A DNA stretch of 64,000 nucleotides from an endosymbiont 'TC1' of Trimyema compressum (GTDB lineage: Bacteria > Bacillota > TC1). A program made the translations under genes and the position numbers. Positions 32,616 to 42,304 of the stretch are shown here, piece after piece; the first letter of the stretch is position 1; every line of letters begins with the position of its first letter. The notes below the pieces were generated by a model. It saw only the letters and a list, made by a program, of their open reading frames with translations. It did not search any database and had not been told where the DNA came from. The stretch is from contig NZ_CP014606.1 of assembly GCF_001584725.1 (NCBI RefSeq), forward strand, positions 1 to 64,000. The letters run 5' to 3'.

Positions 32616-33911
32616 ATGTTAACAAAAGAACAGCTAGAGGATCGTAAGTTAATAGAGCTTTATCAAATAGCAAAAGAATATATGATTCCAAGTTACTATA
32701 AGTTTAGAAAACAAGAATTAATTTTTGAAATTTTAAAAGCACAAGCAAAAAAAGAAGCCCATAATTTAACCGATGCAACTAGACCTAGAGCTGAAGGGGT
32801 ACTGGAAATTTTACCAGATGGATTTGGTTTTTTAAGACCATTTAAATATACTCAAGGACAAGACGATATTTATGTATCACCTTCTCAAATTAGGCGTTTT
32901 AATCTTTTAACAGGAGATAAAATTGAAGGTTTATTAAGACCCCCAAAAGATGGAGAACGCTACTATGCCTTATTGAGAGTTGAACATGTAAATGGCTTTG
33001 ACCCAGATGTTACTGCTAAGAGAATTCATTTTGATGCTTTAACACCAATCTATCCTACAGAAAGATTAAAATTAGAACATGGTAGTAACAACAAGGCTAT
33101 GCGTATAATTGATTTAGTTTCACCTATTGGCAAAGGGCAAAGAGGTTTAATTGTAGCTCCACCAAAAGCTGGTAAAACTACATTAATTAAAACCATTGCC
33201 AACTCTATTACTGCTAACTATCCGGAAATAGAACTGATAGTCTTACTTATAGATGAAAGACCTGAGGAAGTAACTGATATTGAGCGTTCTGTTAAAGGCG
33301 AAGTTGTGGCTTCAACTTTTGACGAGCCTGCAGAAAACCATGTTAAAATAACGGAAATGGTTTTAGAGAAAGCTAAACGACAAGTTGAATCAAAAAAAGA
33401 TGTCGTCATACTTTTAGACAGTATTACCCGTTTAGCAAGAGCTCAAAACTTAGTAACACAACCTAGTGGGAGAACCCTTTCTGGTGGTGTGGATCCAGCT
33501 TCACTTCATAGACCTAAAAGAGTTTTTGGCGCTGCCAGAAACATTGAAGAAGGCGGCAGCTTAACAATACTGGCTACGGCACTAGTTGAGACTGGAAGTC
33601 GCATGGACGAAGTTATTTTTGAAGAATTTAAAGGGACAGGTAATATGGAGCTAATCTTAGATAGACGTCTGGCAGACAGCAGACTATTCCCCGCTGTAGA
33701 TGTGAACCGTTCTGGCACTAGAAAAGAAGAGTTGCTTTTAGATGAAAAAGAACAGGAATTTATTTGGGGCTTTAGAAAAGAAATTCATTCACTATCTACT
33801 CAGGATGCTACAACTATGTTAGTAGATGCTATGAAAAAAACTAAAACCAACCAAGAGCTTATTAAGGCTTTTGAAATTATGTTTGGGAAAAATAAAAAAA
33901 GCAATAAATAA
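32616..33911 (+). CDS. rho: Transcription termination factor Rho
   Basis: 431 aa RNA-dependent ATPase. N-terminal Rho_N helix bundle (1-45), cold-shock-like RNA-binding domain (about 50-125, GFGFLRPF), then the RecA-type core: Walker [10 protein letters not shown] near 178 and Walker [15 protein letters not shown] near 266; Q-loop [11 protein letters not shown] near 286. ATG at 32616 has AAAGGA upstream; the TTG at 32601 is less likely. Last gene of the housekeeping block, and the island of relics begins right after it. Confidence 0.97.
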   Translation: MLTKEQLEDRKLIELYQIAKEYMIPSYYKFRKQELIFEILKAQAKKEAHNLTDATRPRAEGVLEILPDGFGFLRPFKYTQGQDDIYVSPSQIRRFNLLTGDKIEGLLRPPKDGERYYALLRVEHVNGFDPDVTAKRIHFDALTPIYPTERLKLEHGSNNKAMRIIDLVSPIGKGQRGLIVAPPKAGKTTLIKTIANSITANYPEIELIVLLIDERPEEVTDIERSVKGEVVASTFDEPAENHVKITEMVLEKAKRQVESKKDVVILLDSITRLARAQNLVTQPSGRTLSGGVDPASLHRPKRVFGAARNIEEGGSLTILATALVETGSRMDEVIFEEFKGTGNMELILDRRLADSRLFPAVDVNRSGTRKEELLLDEKEQEFIWGFRKEIHSLSTQDATTMLVDAMKKTKTNQELIKAFEIMFGKNKKSNK

Positions 33912-33922
33912 GTATAAAATAG

Positions 33923-33956
33923 AAAACTCAACCTCAATTAGAGTTTGAGTTTTTTA
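33923..33956 (+). terminator. Terminator after rho
   Basis: AAAACTCAA / TTGAGTTTT stem with a loop of about 13 bases and T6 tail. Confidence 0.85.
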
Positions 33957-33990
33957 TGTGGAAAACAGATAAAGGGAGATTGATAATCAT

Positions 33991-34932
33991 TTACCAGCCC
34001 TTCTCTTGCTTATTTTGCCAGTGGTGTTGTCTGTACTCCTTTGGTGATAATCCGCATTTTAACTTAAATACTGCTGAAAAAGCAGCATGGGTTTGGTATC
34101 CCACAATATTAGCAATTTGCTCTATATTTTTTCCAGTGGCAACTAAAAGCTCTTTAGATTTTTCGACACGTAAATATTGATAATATTCTGAAATTGTTTT
34201 ATTTGTTATCTGTCGAAAGATAAAGGATAGTTTGCCTTTGCTCATACAGGTGTATTTTCTACATTCGCTGATAGGTAGGGGTTTCTTCAATTTTTGAGAT
34301 AATAACGCTATTAAACCTTCAATGGCTTTTCTATCTGTATCTAAAATTTTGTCTGAATTTTTATAAGCATTGCGATTATCATACCATTCCACAAGCAATG
34401 CTAACATTTCTTTTATTTTAGCATCATAATACATAGCTATTCCACGACCGCTAACTGCCATATTTTTTATTTGGTTCAAAATTTCTTTTCCAGTATAGAA
34501 AGAAGTTGATGAACTTAAAAGCAATAAAGCTTCAAAAAGATCATTTTCTGAGACCTTTTCCATCTGCTTTAAAACTCTTGAGTAATACTCTGGCATTAGA
34601 GAAATCCCTATGCCTGAGACTTTTTTCATAGAAGGTAATATAAAGTTGAAAGCATTGCTTTACTCCAATAGCTATTTAGATTATTTTTTTAGTGTCCTCA
34701 TAATCGATATGGAGATATTCTGGCTGTTGCCATCTAATCTCAGCACTATTATAAAAAAATTTAGAGGTAATTGAAAATATATTTTCTCTTGTAAAGATAT
34801 TATAATATCCTTCACCAACGGTTTTTGTGGTACAAAAGAATAATAGTTGCCTACGGTTTTAGCATTGCAATCTAGATAAAATCCGCATTGTTTCATTTGC
34901 TGTAAAAATAATGTATTAAGGATTTTATTCAT
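33991..34932 (-). pseudogene. AraC-family regulator, degraded
   Basis: Minus-strand gene of about 314 codons. The start is clear (ATG 34932, AAGGAA upstream) and reads MNKILNTLFLQQMKQ. The frame breaks in the T run of about 34750-34760 (one base short): SAEIRWQQPEYLHIDYEDTKK lies in the next frame, followed by an in-frame stop. The rest (GIGISLMPEYYSRVLKQ...) with a double helix-turn-helix (MSKGKLSFIFRQITNKTISEYYQYLR; NIEQIANIVGYQTHAAFSAVFK) is open to 33991. Similar AraC regulators often accompany Trep_Strep ECF/ABC clusters, one of which lies 5 kb away. Confidence 0.82.
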
Positions 34933-35125
34933 AATATTCCTTTCTTCTTTTTTATATTTTAGGGTACCACAAAATTTTAAAATGTCAATAAAAATTGTTC
35001 AAGCAGCTACAGGGAGAATAGTTAGCCAAATAAATAACACACAAATAGTTAATTAGTTTTTTAAAATAACAAATTGAATTATTGAACAAAAAGTATAATA
35101 AAAAATAAGAATGAGGAGGGATATA

Positions 35126-35529
35126 ATGAGTAACATAGAAAATATAGTCCTTTGAATAAAGTAGTTCAAGATAATGATTTGGTTGGAGCAATTCATCGAA
35201 TGAATAGAAATGAATTCATATTTTTTAAATAAGCTGTTAGTCAAATTAATACTGATAACCCTATAGAAGTAGCGAACGTTGAAAGTCATTAGTTATTGAT
35301 TTATATGGAAATAGGAAAATGATGAGGTTATAATGAAATTTAATCTTGATTTATTGCAAATATTGCTAAATTTAAAAGAAAAATTCACGCTATATGAAAT
35401 AGATTATCCGGGCTATTTAAAAAGTAAATGTTAATACGACTTTATTAATTGCTTAAAATGCAAGAATATACTGGTATCTGGGATGTTTCTATTGAAAGAT
35501 TTAAAGAAATATTGGATTTGAAAAAATAA
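35126..35529 (+). pseudogene. Rep_3-family plasmid replication initiator relic
   Basis: Three pieces match the Rep_3 initiator order. First, NKVVQDNDLVGAIHRMNRNE (about 35155-35214), the N-terminal winged-helix start, after ATG 35126 with GAGGAGG. Second, NLKEKFTLYEIDYPGYLKSK (about 35371-35430), the FT-Y-LKSK linker. Third, RLY, TAA, LLKMQEYTGIWDVSIERFKEI (35437-35511), the RLYELLK helix and second winged helix. It contains in-frame stops (one at 35446 replacing glutamate), frameshifts and a missing middle. Recognised by motif pattern only. It implies a plasmid integrated here and decayed. Confidence 0.6.
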
Positions 35530-35674
35530 ACAGATAGAACTGCTTCAAAAAATAGTTGAAAATCAATAATCAATAACACTGGAAATGAAACATTAATTTT
35601 ATTTTCAACATTTAGCCCACCAATTAATTGAAAAATAGTCAAATAAAAAGTTAAGTAAAAGGATATTATTAAAA

Positions 35675-36349
35675 ATGAATGATAATAAAACAGCGTATAT
35701 ACCAACTACTTATGACAAACAAGTTATGAAAACAATTCCTTATTATAATTTATTTCATGAAACCACTATTGATTTAGTTACTAATGCTAATATTAAAGTG
35801 CATAGCTGGTTAGATATTGGTTGTGGAACTGGAACATTTATCAAGAAAGCTAAAGAAATATTTGTTGAAACACAATTTGTTCTAGCAGACCCTTCAATAA
35901 AAATGCTTGACCTTGCTAGAAGTAAAATAAACAGCAAATCAAAAATTACCCTCATTGTTTCTGATTCACAAAATCTAGACTATAAAGATGAAAGCTTTGA
36001 TGTAATCACAGCTATTCAATCTCATCATTATATGAGTAAAACCGAAAGAGTAAAAGCAATTAACAATTGCTATAGAATGCTAAAAAATAATGGTATTCTT
36101 ATTGTATTTGAAAATATAATGCCATTATCTAATGATGGTGTTAAGATTGGACTAAAAAGATGGGGGAATTATCAATTGAGAAATGGTAAGGCAATAAATG
36201 AAATAAACCAGCATATTGATAGGTTTGGAAAAGAGTATTTTCCAATTTCAATCATTGAGCATATAAATTTATTAAATAAAGTGGGATTTAGAAGCGTTGA
36301 GATACTGTGGACTTCATATATGCAAGCACTATTTTATGCAATAAAATAG
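35675..36349 (+). CDS. Class I SAM-dependent methyltransferase
   Basis: 224 aa, intact. SAM-binding motif I WLDIGCGTGTF near 48-58, acidic residue at the end of strand 2 (VLADPS near 75), motif III-like DVITAIQSHHYM near 108-119. Most like Methyltransf_25/UbiE-type small-molecule enzymes; the substrate cannot be told. AAAGGA lies about 11 bases upstream. One of very few intact genes between rho and galE, so it may still be under selection or a recent arrival. Followed by a terminator. Confidence 0.85.
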   Translation: MNDNKTAYIPTTYDKQVMKTIPYYNLFHETTIDLVTNANIKVHSWLDIGCGTGTFIKKAKEIFVETQFVLADPSIKMLDLARSKINSKSKITLIVSDSQNLDYKDESFDVITAIQSHHYMSKTERVKAINNCYRMLKNNGILIVFENIMPLSNDGVKIGLKRWGNYQLRNGKAINEINQHIDRFGKEYFPISIIEHINLLNKVGFRSVEILWTSYMQALFYAIK

Positions 36350-36436
36350 TGCGAATAAATATATATATGTATTGATATATGCTTTTTATTGGAGCAAACA
36401 GGAAACCGTAAAATGGTTACCAACATTACTTAACTA

Positions 36437-36475
36437 AAAGTAACTGCTGTGTACAAAGAGGCAGTTGCTTTTTTG
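36437..36475 (+). terminator. Terminator downstream of the methyltransferase
   Basis: GTAACTGC / GCAGTTGC stem (one G-T pair) with T6 after it. It lies about 90 bases after the methyltransferase stop. The remaining gene-free stretch to 36790 holds nothing else I can name. Confidence 0.65.
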
Positions 36476-36790
36476 TTGTTTTATTATGGCAACAATTAAT
36501 GACGCAAAAGAAATCATTAGTATCAATGATTCAAATATGTTCATTAGCACTACCTCCCTCCAATTTACTAAATTGAAAGATTGTGAGTAACCGCTCAAAG
36601 CTCCTATATACTAGAGATAATTATAGTATGAAAATTTAAATATTTGTATAATTCAATCAAGGTATTTTTGCCTATTTTTCCGAGTTTTGCACCCAATAAT
36701 GTATGATACCATCCATTTCAGAAAATGTACTTTTTGAAATAACTGGATTTCTCTTGTTTATATGTGTCATAATTATAACATAAATATTTT

Positions 36791-36826
36791 TGAAACGTTT
36801 TAGTTTCATTGTAGATATTTTGAAAC
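36791..36826. repeat. TGAAAC repeats upstream of the resolvase (possible res/operator site)
   Basis: TGAAACGTTTTAGTTTCA (36791-36808) is an inverted repeat with a 6-base centre. A third direct TGAAAC lies at 36821-36826. Serine resolvases bind such imperfect 12-bp repeats just upstream of their own gene. Position and form fit; function is inferred. Confidence 0.4.
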
Positions 36827-36871
36827 AAAAAAGAGCCAATCGAATTGGAAAAAGAACATGAGATAATACTA

Positions 36872-37242
36872 ATGAGACAATTATTTTACATACGCGTAAG
36901 TAGTCGGGATCAATCTGTAGAACGGCAAATTGCTGTAGCAAAAGAATTAGGGATTTCAGAAGAGGAGTATATTTTTATAGAAAAAGCAAGTGGAAAAGAT
37001 TTTAAACGACCAGAATATCGGATAATGAAGCGAATGTTTCGAAGTGAAGATATTCTTTATATTCATTCTTTAGATCGATTAGGCAGAAATCAAAAAAATT
37101 GAATTATCTGAAAGCTTCTCTTATATATAATAACTGGAAAGTAAACATAATAATGGCAGTTAATGCTATGAATCAGTTAGGGCTGAAACGAAACACTTTT
37201 TATCGAAGATTTAAAGAATATGATGAAAATCTAAAAAATTAA
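36872..37242 (+). pseudogene. Serine recombinase (resolvase/invertase), internal deletion
   Basis: The N-terminal catalytic half is present: LFYIRVSSRDQSVERQ with nucleophilic serine near residue 10, then IHSLDRLGRNQKN with the catalytic arginine, ending at a TGA at 37100-37102. After about 40 unreadable bases the C-terminal helix-turn-helix reappears in another frame (AVNAMNQLGLKRNTFYRRFKEY, to 37242). The helix E region (about residues 80-150) is deleted. Full-length relatives are 180-200 aa. Typical plasmid or transposon resolvase, matching the nearby Rep_3 relic. Confidence 0.85.
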
Positions 37243-37243
37243 C

Positions 37244-37284
37244 CGGGAGTGTTTCAAATTTTGTGCAAACTTAAGTCACTCCCG
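37244..37284. repeat. Inverted repeat CGGGAGTG...CACTCCCG
   Basis: Perfect 8-base arms (37244-37251, 37277-37284) around AT-rich DNA containing TTTGTGCAAACTT. The GTGTnnAAnnTTTGTGcAAAC look recalls IS256-family ends, which would suit the IS256-like scrap at 50.4 kb. It could instead be a terminator for the resolvase. Confidence 0.4.
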
Positions 37285-37382
37285 TATTCATTTAATATGA
37301 CTAGTCATTTTTCAAAGCTTAAGACGCCCTTTTTTAGCTTTTTTTATTAATTAAATATCTAATCATTTAAAATATTTAATAT

Positions 37383-38513
37383 TTACCAGGGCTTACCAGG
37401 TAACTTTTCAAATTCATTTACTTGCGTATATCCATTAGTGTCAATAACAAAAGGTTTCTCTACCGTTTCATTTTCCTTAAAACTTTCAAAATAAATTTTA
37501 TAAAGAGAAATGCCTTCTTCAAAATATTCTTGATAAAGTGGTATGCCTGTCTCTTCATCAACTAAAAAATTTACAGAAGTAATTATGTGAGATGTATCCC
37601 CCGTAGTAGTTCTAATACTGCTTGTTCCTCTAATTCTAATTACATTTCTATCAACATACGTTTCATTGCCTATTATTTCCCAATTAGAATCATCAGTTAA
37701 AAAAGAGTTAAGATCTCATTAAAATTAATATGATTTGGACCGATCGTTTTAGCAAGTTCAACATTATCTAATTTCATAATAGTAAACTCTTTATTTTTTA
37801 TCAGTTGCTATTAATTCATTATTCAGTAATAATAATTCTCCAAAGTCATCCGAGCCATAATATTTTATGTTAGGTTGATCTAATCTCACTTCTTTTCTTG
37901 TCAATTTATAATCAGTACTCGCATAGTCAGGAATCCAATACACACCTTCAAGAGTATTAATTTTTTCAGCATATGTTGTCATTTTATTCTTAAGTTTTTC
38001 TTTTTCAGCAGCTCTTTTATTTTCATCCCTATAAAACCACCAGCTTATTCTCCAAAGCAGAGGCTCATTCCCAATTTGTTCTTCATATTGAACAGCAAAA
38101 TAAAATGAAACTGTATTCTTCTTCCCTGGCTCTACAAACAATGAATTTTTATTGGAATTAAAATCCATTTTTCCATTAGATGCAATTAATAGTTGCTCCT
38201 TATCTAAAAAAGGAAAACTATCACCACCTAATAAAATATCATTTCCGCCTACTAGATTAGAAAAATCCATATTCTTATCTCCAGAGTTTTCTAACACTAC
38301 ATCCATCTTATATATTTACTGTTGGTTTTCAGTAGCTATTGTCTCAATATTACTAACCATTATTGAGCTTTGATTATCAATGGGCACTTTCATTCCTATA
38401 GTGTATTCTTTAACTTCAAGATTGCCTGTAATATCTTTATTTGCACTATATACTCTGAATAAAAACAATGTAATCAATAGCAATATAACTATTACTAATA
38501 TTCCTTTTTTCAT
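37383..38513 (-). pseudogene. Membrane-anchored extracellular protein, degraded
   Basis: Read from 38513 (MKKGILVIVILLLITLFLF, an N-terminal anchor; AGAGG upstream). An Ig-like region follows (MKVPIDNQSSIMVSNIET) to an in-frame TAA at 38316-38318, then the same frame reopens as IYKMDVVLENSGDKNMDFSNL, DUF4352-like in style, to 37791. The rest (NKEFTIMKLDNVELAKTIGPN, ETYVDRNVIRIRG, FLVDEETGIPLYQEYFEEG, ending LPGKPW) needs two more frameshifts and resembles lipoprotein/sigma-regulator-like domains. It is the last member of a peptide/ABC cassette. No function named. Confidence 0.6.
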
Positions 38514-38524
38514 GTTTGCGCCTC

Positions 38525-38713
38525 TTAAATGATTTCTCCACAATCCATTGTAAATATCTTATCTGCCAAAAATTCTAAATCCTCACTACTGTGACTGGCA
38601 ACTAAAATAAGTTTACCTTCTTCTTTATACTTTAAAAGAGATTGATAAATAACAATTTTTCTATCAATCTCCTCGTATAATGTATTATAGCTGATAATCA
38701 GTGATATACCCAA
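38525..38713 (-). pseudogene. C-terminal scrap of a bacteriocin-type ABC ATPase
   Basis: Only the D-loop-to-end part remains: NTLYEEIDRKIVIYQSLLKYKEEGKLILVASHSSEDLEFLADKIFTMDCGEII. The H-loop ASHS and the KYKEEGKL style match the ATPases of the lactococcin-972-group exporter family. Walker A, signature and Walker B are missing, so it is deleted, not just shifted. It lies just upstream of the anchored protein and downstream of the secreted peptide. Confidence 0.65.
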
Positions 38714-38731
38714 TGTTACTATACACCACTA

Positions 38732-39058
38732 TCAGGTGACCGTGGACCACCAGAATAACCATGTATAGCCTGTTTGACCTGGTGCACAAGCTTTTAATCT
38801 AACACTCACAGGATTTTGAACTCGACTTTGAGCATATGTTATAGCTTTTTGGCAATAAAATACAGAAGTAGCATTCTCTTTCCATCTTGCTTCATCATTA
38901 CCTTCCATTAATTCCCCGTCATTAAAACTAAATTGAATCCATGTTTGGGATTGATTTGCAAATAATACGCTAGGCGTAAATAGTAAACCTATCAATAGCA
39001 AAACACTAAATGCAACTACTCTTGTATCATCGCCTAATTCGATTTTTTGAATATGCAC
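38732..39058 (-). CDS. Small secreted protein, possible bacteriocin-like peptide
   Basis: 108 aa with a clear signal peptide (hydrophobic VVAFSVLLLIGLLFTPSVLFA, cleavage likely after ANQ) and a mature part of about 72 residues with two cysteines (FYCQKA, LKACAPGQTG) and many aromatic residues. Not recognised. Context (an ABC ATPase of the lactococcin-972 group immediately downstream) suggests a secreted peptide or immunity partner. The C-terminus may be shifted, since another frame gives a smoother ending (YSGGPRSPDSGV). The start codon has no strong RBS. Confidence 0.5.
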   Translation of the reverse strand: MHIQKIELGDDTRVVAFSVLLLIGLLFTPSVLFANQSQTWIQFSFNDGELMEGNDEARWKENATSVFYCQKAITYAQSRVQNPVSVRLKACAPGQTGYTWLFWWSTVT

Positions 39059-39620
39059 TTAATGTACATGCTCATTTACCAAATGTTATCATTTTTTATT
39101 TTACTTGTCAATCAGACAAATCTGACATTTAACAAAAAACATATCCATGCGTGTAGATACGTTTTTTGCTTTTAAATTTTAAAACAATAATAAAAATAGT
39201 TAGGCTATTTATAAATGAATATAATTCATTGCATTTATATTTTACAATAGTTTTTCGCAAAAATACAATATTTTTCACTTAAGAGAGTAATATAATGGCT
39301 CGTCAGCTTATATTTAAGAATGTTATAGTAGAATCCAAATTTACGACTTTCGAATTCATCAATCCATCTAACGCTTAGTTCTTAGTTGATTTTGCAATTT
39401 TTAAAAGCTTAAAATATATCTTGTATTGTTCTGTGGATAACTTTTTAAGTGGGGTAACCCCTCCTAACTATCGCCATTATTCAAGTGACTATTCACTAAA
39501 TGCCATTGAATAACTAGTTGAAAAATTTTATCCTTAGACTAGTTAGCCGAGCCTAACAATTATATTAGTAGTAGCATGGTTTGGTATTAGCTTCAAGGAC
39601 TATGTTCACAGGATAGGAGC
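39059..39620. promoter_or_regulatory. Gene-free stretch with terminator and candidate operator
   Basis: No supported gene. At 39134-39167 there is an A6/T6-flanked imperfect hairpin (TATC...GATA core) that can act as a terminator. At 39542-39557 GTTAG and CTAAC form a dyad (GTTAGCCGAGCCTAAC). It resembles half of a DtxR/IdeR-type box and sits 60 bases before an exporter gene of the siderophore-transporter type. Operator function is a guess. Confidence 0.3.
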
Positions 39621-40078
39621 GTGTGTAAAGTTGAAAGAGAAGAAAGAAAAAGAGGCTTTAGCCGTCTCATAGAATTAGTAGCACAAAAACGTCTATTAAT
39701 TATTTTAGGCTGTGTATTAGGAGCTGTTGCTACAGTCATTCAATTTTTGCCTGCAATTTTATCCTATTTGGCAATGATAACAGTAACGGAAGGTATGTTC
39801 ACAACTGGAACTATTGATTTCGAATATATTAGTAAGCTTGCTTTTGCTGCACTGGGTTGTTTTATTGCTTATTGTGTTTTATTTTACTTTGACAGTATGT
39901 GTATCCATGTGGCAGCGTTTGATATTTTGTACTCACTGCGCATTAAGATTGCTGAGAAGTTATCACGCTTGGTGGGAATGGGCTATTTTCTGACGAAATC
40001 AACGGGTAGTATTAAACAGGTAATGAATAATGATGTAGAGAATATTGAAAAGTTTATTGCCCATCATAAAACGAACTT
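39621..40078 (+). pseudogene. N-terminal fragment of an ABC exporter (membrane domain)
   Basis: About 150 residues: a cytoplasmic start, two or three membrane spans (LLIILGCVLGAVATVI; LAFAALGCFIAYCVLFYF), then the ABC type-1 coupling region (LRIKIAEKLSRL...STGSIKQVMNNDVENIEKFIAHH). GTG start with GGAG. It stops abruptly at HHK; the rest of the membrane domain and the whole ATPase are gone. The next bases encode the middle of a different ATPase, so a deletion joined two genes near 40069. Confidence 0.82.
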
Positions 40079-41254
40079 GCTTTTGGTTGTGAAAACCTAG
40101 GACTAAGCAGAGCTGAAATGAAACAAAGAATGGATTATAAGGTGAAAAGTCTTTGTATTGAAAATCTGATGAATCGAAATATATTCACTTTTTCAGGTGG
40201 CGAAAAACAGATGCTTTCCATTGCCTCTGCTTATGCTATGGGATCAGACATATTTGTGTTGGATGAACCTACGGCAAATCTTGATTCTTTTGCTACAGAG
40301 CAACTAGCTATTATGATTGACAGGCTGAAAAAGAAGGCAAAACCATTATTATATGTGAGCATAGGCTTTATTTTTAAAAGATTTAGCAGATAGAATATTA
40401 TACATTAATGAAGGGCAAATTGAAAAAGAGTGGTCCAATGTGAGGAATTTGGGAATCTTACTAAGACAGAGCGCCAAAAAATGGGGCTAAGAGCATGGAA
40501 TCTTAATAATATAACTATTACAGATGCTTAGGTTAATTCTAAAGATAGGGATTACTTTAATTTTCAAAATCTTACTATTGGATACAACAAGAAAGAACCT
40601 GTATTTTGTAACCTTTCTGGTTCAGTAAAGAAAGGTGAAATTACTGGGATTATTGGTCGCAATGGAGAAGGAAAATCCACCCTTGCTCGGTTGTTTATGT
40701 GGCTTATGTAAGGAATACTCTGGGAAAGTTTTTTTCAAAGGAAAAGAACTTTCTTTTCGAAAAAGATGTGGTGAGATATATCTTGTGATGCAGTAAACAA
40801 ATTATCAACTTTTTAGTGATAGTGTCAAAGGTGAAGTATTGATGTCTTTGAAGGTAAGCAATGATACGAATAAGGAGGATCATAATGAACTTTCAACCTC
40901 GCTACTTGCAGCACTTTCTTTGGATAGGTTTGCTGAAAGACACCCCATGACCATTTCAGGGGGGAGAAAAATAGCGTTTGGCTATTGCTGCATGAATTGC
41001 ACAAAATGCAAAATTATGGCACTAGATGAGCCTACCAGTGGCTTGGATTATACTAATATGTATAATAACGAGTTAAAGCTTTAATGGAGATGATGTTAGA
41101 TAAGGGCAAAACACTAATTGTAATTACTCATGATTATGAATTTCTTGTCTCAACTTGCAACGCTGTAATTGAATTAGGGGGGTGGAACTATAAAAGATAC
41201 TTATCCCGTATTAAAAAACAATTCAAAAAATTTGAAAAACTTTTTGAAATATAA
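40069..41254 (+). pseudogene. Two-domain ECF transporter ATPase, N-terminus deleted and decayed
   Basis: The first ABC domain enters at ELAFGCENLGLSRAEM (40070-40120) and has signature FSGGEKQML and Walker B IFVLDEPTANLD. The second has FQNLTIGYNKKEPVF, Walker A GRNGEGKST, Q-loop VMQ, signature TISGG, Walker B IMALDEPTSGLD and H-loop ITHDYEF. The first Walker A is lost to the deletion; stops and frameshifts lie near 40350, 40450, 40530, 40710, 40797, 40965 and 41070. Dual ABC domains followed by the S-component gene mark an ECF-type importer of the MptD/Trep_Strep cluster type. Confidence 0.82.
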
Positions 41255-41275
41255 TAGAATTTTGGAGGAGTAAAA

Positions 41276-41728
41276 ATGAAAAGTAAAAATGAACTGAAAA
41301 GTAAAGATTTAATTGTTGTAGCTATATTTTCTCTCTTATACAGTATATGCTTATTTATAATAGCGGGAATTGCTGGCATGATTCCCATAGGATTTATTAT
41401 GTTTGGCTTAGTTGGCTTTATTCCTTGTGGAATTATTTATATGTATCTGAGAGCTAAAGCGCTCTAAAAAGCTATAAATTAAATACTTTGGGATATATTG
41501 TTTTTTCTTTGGCTTGGTTTTGTTTTACCAATGGTCATTATGAAAGACTGCTATATTGAATATGCAGCATTGAGAGGCATTTCGGCTGATTATATTAGTT
41601 CAATTGTAACTATGATGAATAGTCCTGTAGCTTTAGCAGGTCTAATTGGTTTTGTTGTAGGAGCTCATATTGGATCTATTTTAGGTAAAAGATTACTAAA
41701 AAACATTTTGAAAAAGCAGTTAATATAA
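41276..41728 (+). pseudogene. ECF transporter S component (MptD/Trep_Strep family), internal deletion
   Basis: The N-terminal part KSKDLIVVAIFSLLYSICLF...PIGFIMFGLVGFIPCGIIYMYLRAKA and the C-terminal part FFLWLGFVLPMVIMKDCYIEYAALRGISADYI...GALIG-like end (AHIGSILGKRLLKN) match the two ends of a Trep_Strep protein. The middle (about two membrane spans) is missing and the frame is broken at 41465. RBS GGAGG before the ATG. Substrate of this family unknown. EcfT is not present nearby. Confidence 0.78.
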
Positions 41729-41816
41729 TAGTATATTTATTAATCTCTATATTTCTTTATGCGAAATCTAAAAAGAATAATAGGAAGCAAAAGAGAGGAG
41801 CTCATTAGAATATTAG

Positions 41817-42089
41817 CTAGGAAACTATTAATAGCCAGATTAAAAAAAGTAATAGTGAAATGACAAGGAGGGATAGGATAGATAAAATTATTATGCCATT
41901 TAAAGTCTTAATAATTTCTTTTTGTAAGATGGAAACAGTAATACTTTCATCTTTTTTATAAATAATATTAAGAAAATCCATATACATGGGATTTTTTCGA
42001 ATTAATAGATTTAAAATGCCTATGAACAGTATTATTAAGCATAAGATAAAATAGAATCCTCCAATGGAGTTAGGTGTCATTGTATTCAT
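41817..42089 (-). CDS. Small two-span membrane protein
   Basis: 90 aa: a first span about 10-28 (FYFILCLIILFIGILNLLI), a polar middle (RKNPMYMDFLNIIYKKDES), a second long span about 63-88. ATG with TAGGAG five bases upstream, so it is translated in principle. No family recognised. Isolated between the ECF relics and the ABC-2 cassette. One of few unbroken genes in the island. Confidence 0.55.
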   Translation of the reverse strand: MNTMTPNSIGGFYFILCLIILFIGILNLLIRKNPMYMDFLNIIYKKDESITVSILQKEIIKTLNGIIILSILSLLVISLLLFLIWLLIVS

Positions 42090-42194
42090 TTTTTCTCCTA
42101 TATAATTACTTTGGAATTTGTATTGCTAATAAAAGAATACATTGAATATAGATTCTTGTCAAAAATAGCTAAAAATAAAGCGTATTTTATAAAG

Positions 42195-42231
42195 TGAAAG
42201 CTACCCTTTAGGAGTGTAAGGGTAGCTTTCA
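42195..42231. repeat. 14-bp perfect hairpin without T tract
   Basis: TGAAAGCTACCCTT (42195-42208) and AAGGGTAGCTTTCA (42218-42231) around a 9-base loop. No poly-T follows. It may be a terminator remnant or a small mobile-hairpin relic. Confidence 0.7.
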
Positions 42232-42304
42232 GAGATTTATGAGGAAGGTAACGAGAGTCATATTAATTTTATAAATTATAACATATATCAAATAAAAAAT
42301 GCAA

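Noticed and set aside
34681-34932. Independent small gene upstream of the AraC relic
   Set aside because: Its sequence continues into AraC-like residues in the next frame, so it is the N-terminus of the same broken gene.
36672-36941. 89-codon minus-strand frame over the resolvase start
   Set aside because: Antisense to the conserved resolvase N-terminus and across its repeats; composition looks non-coding.
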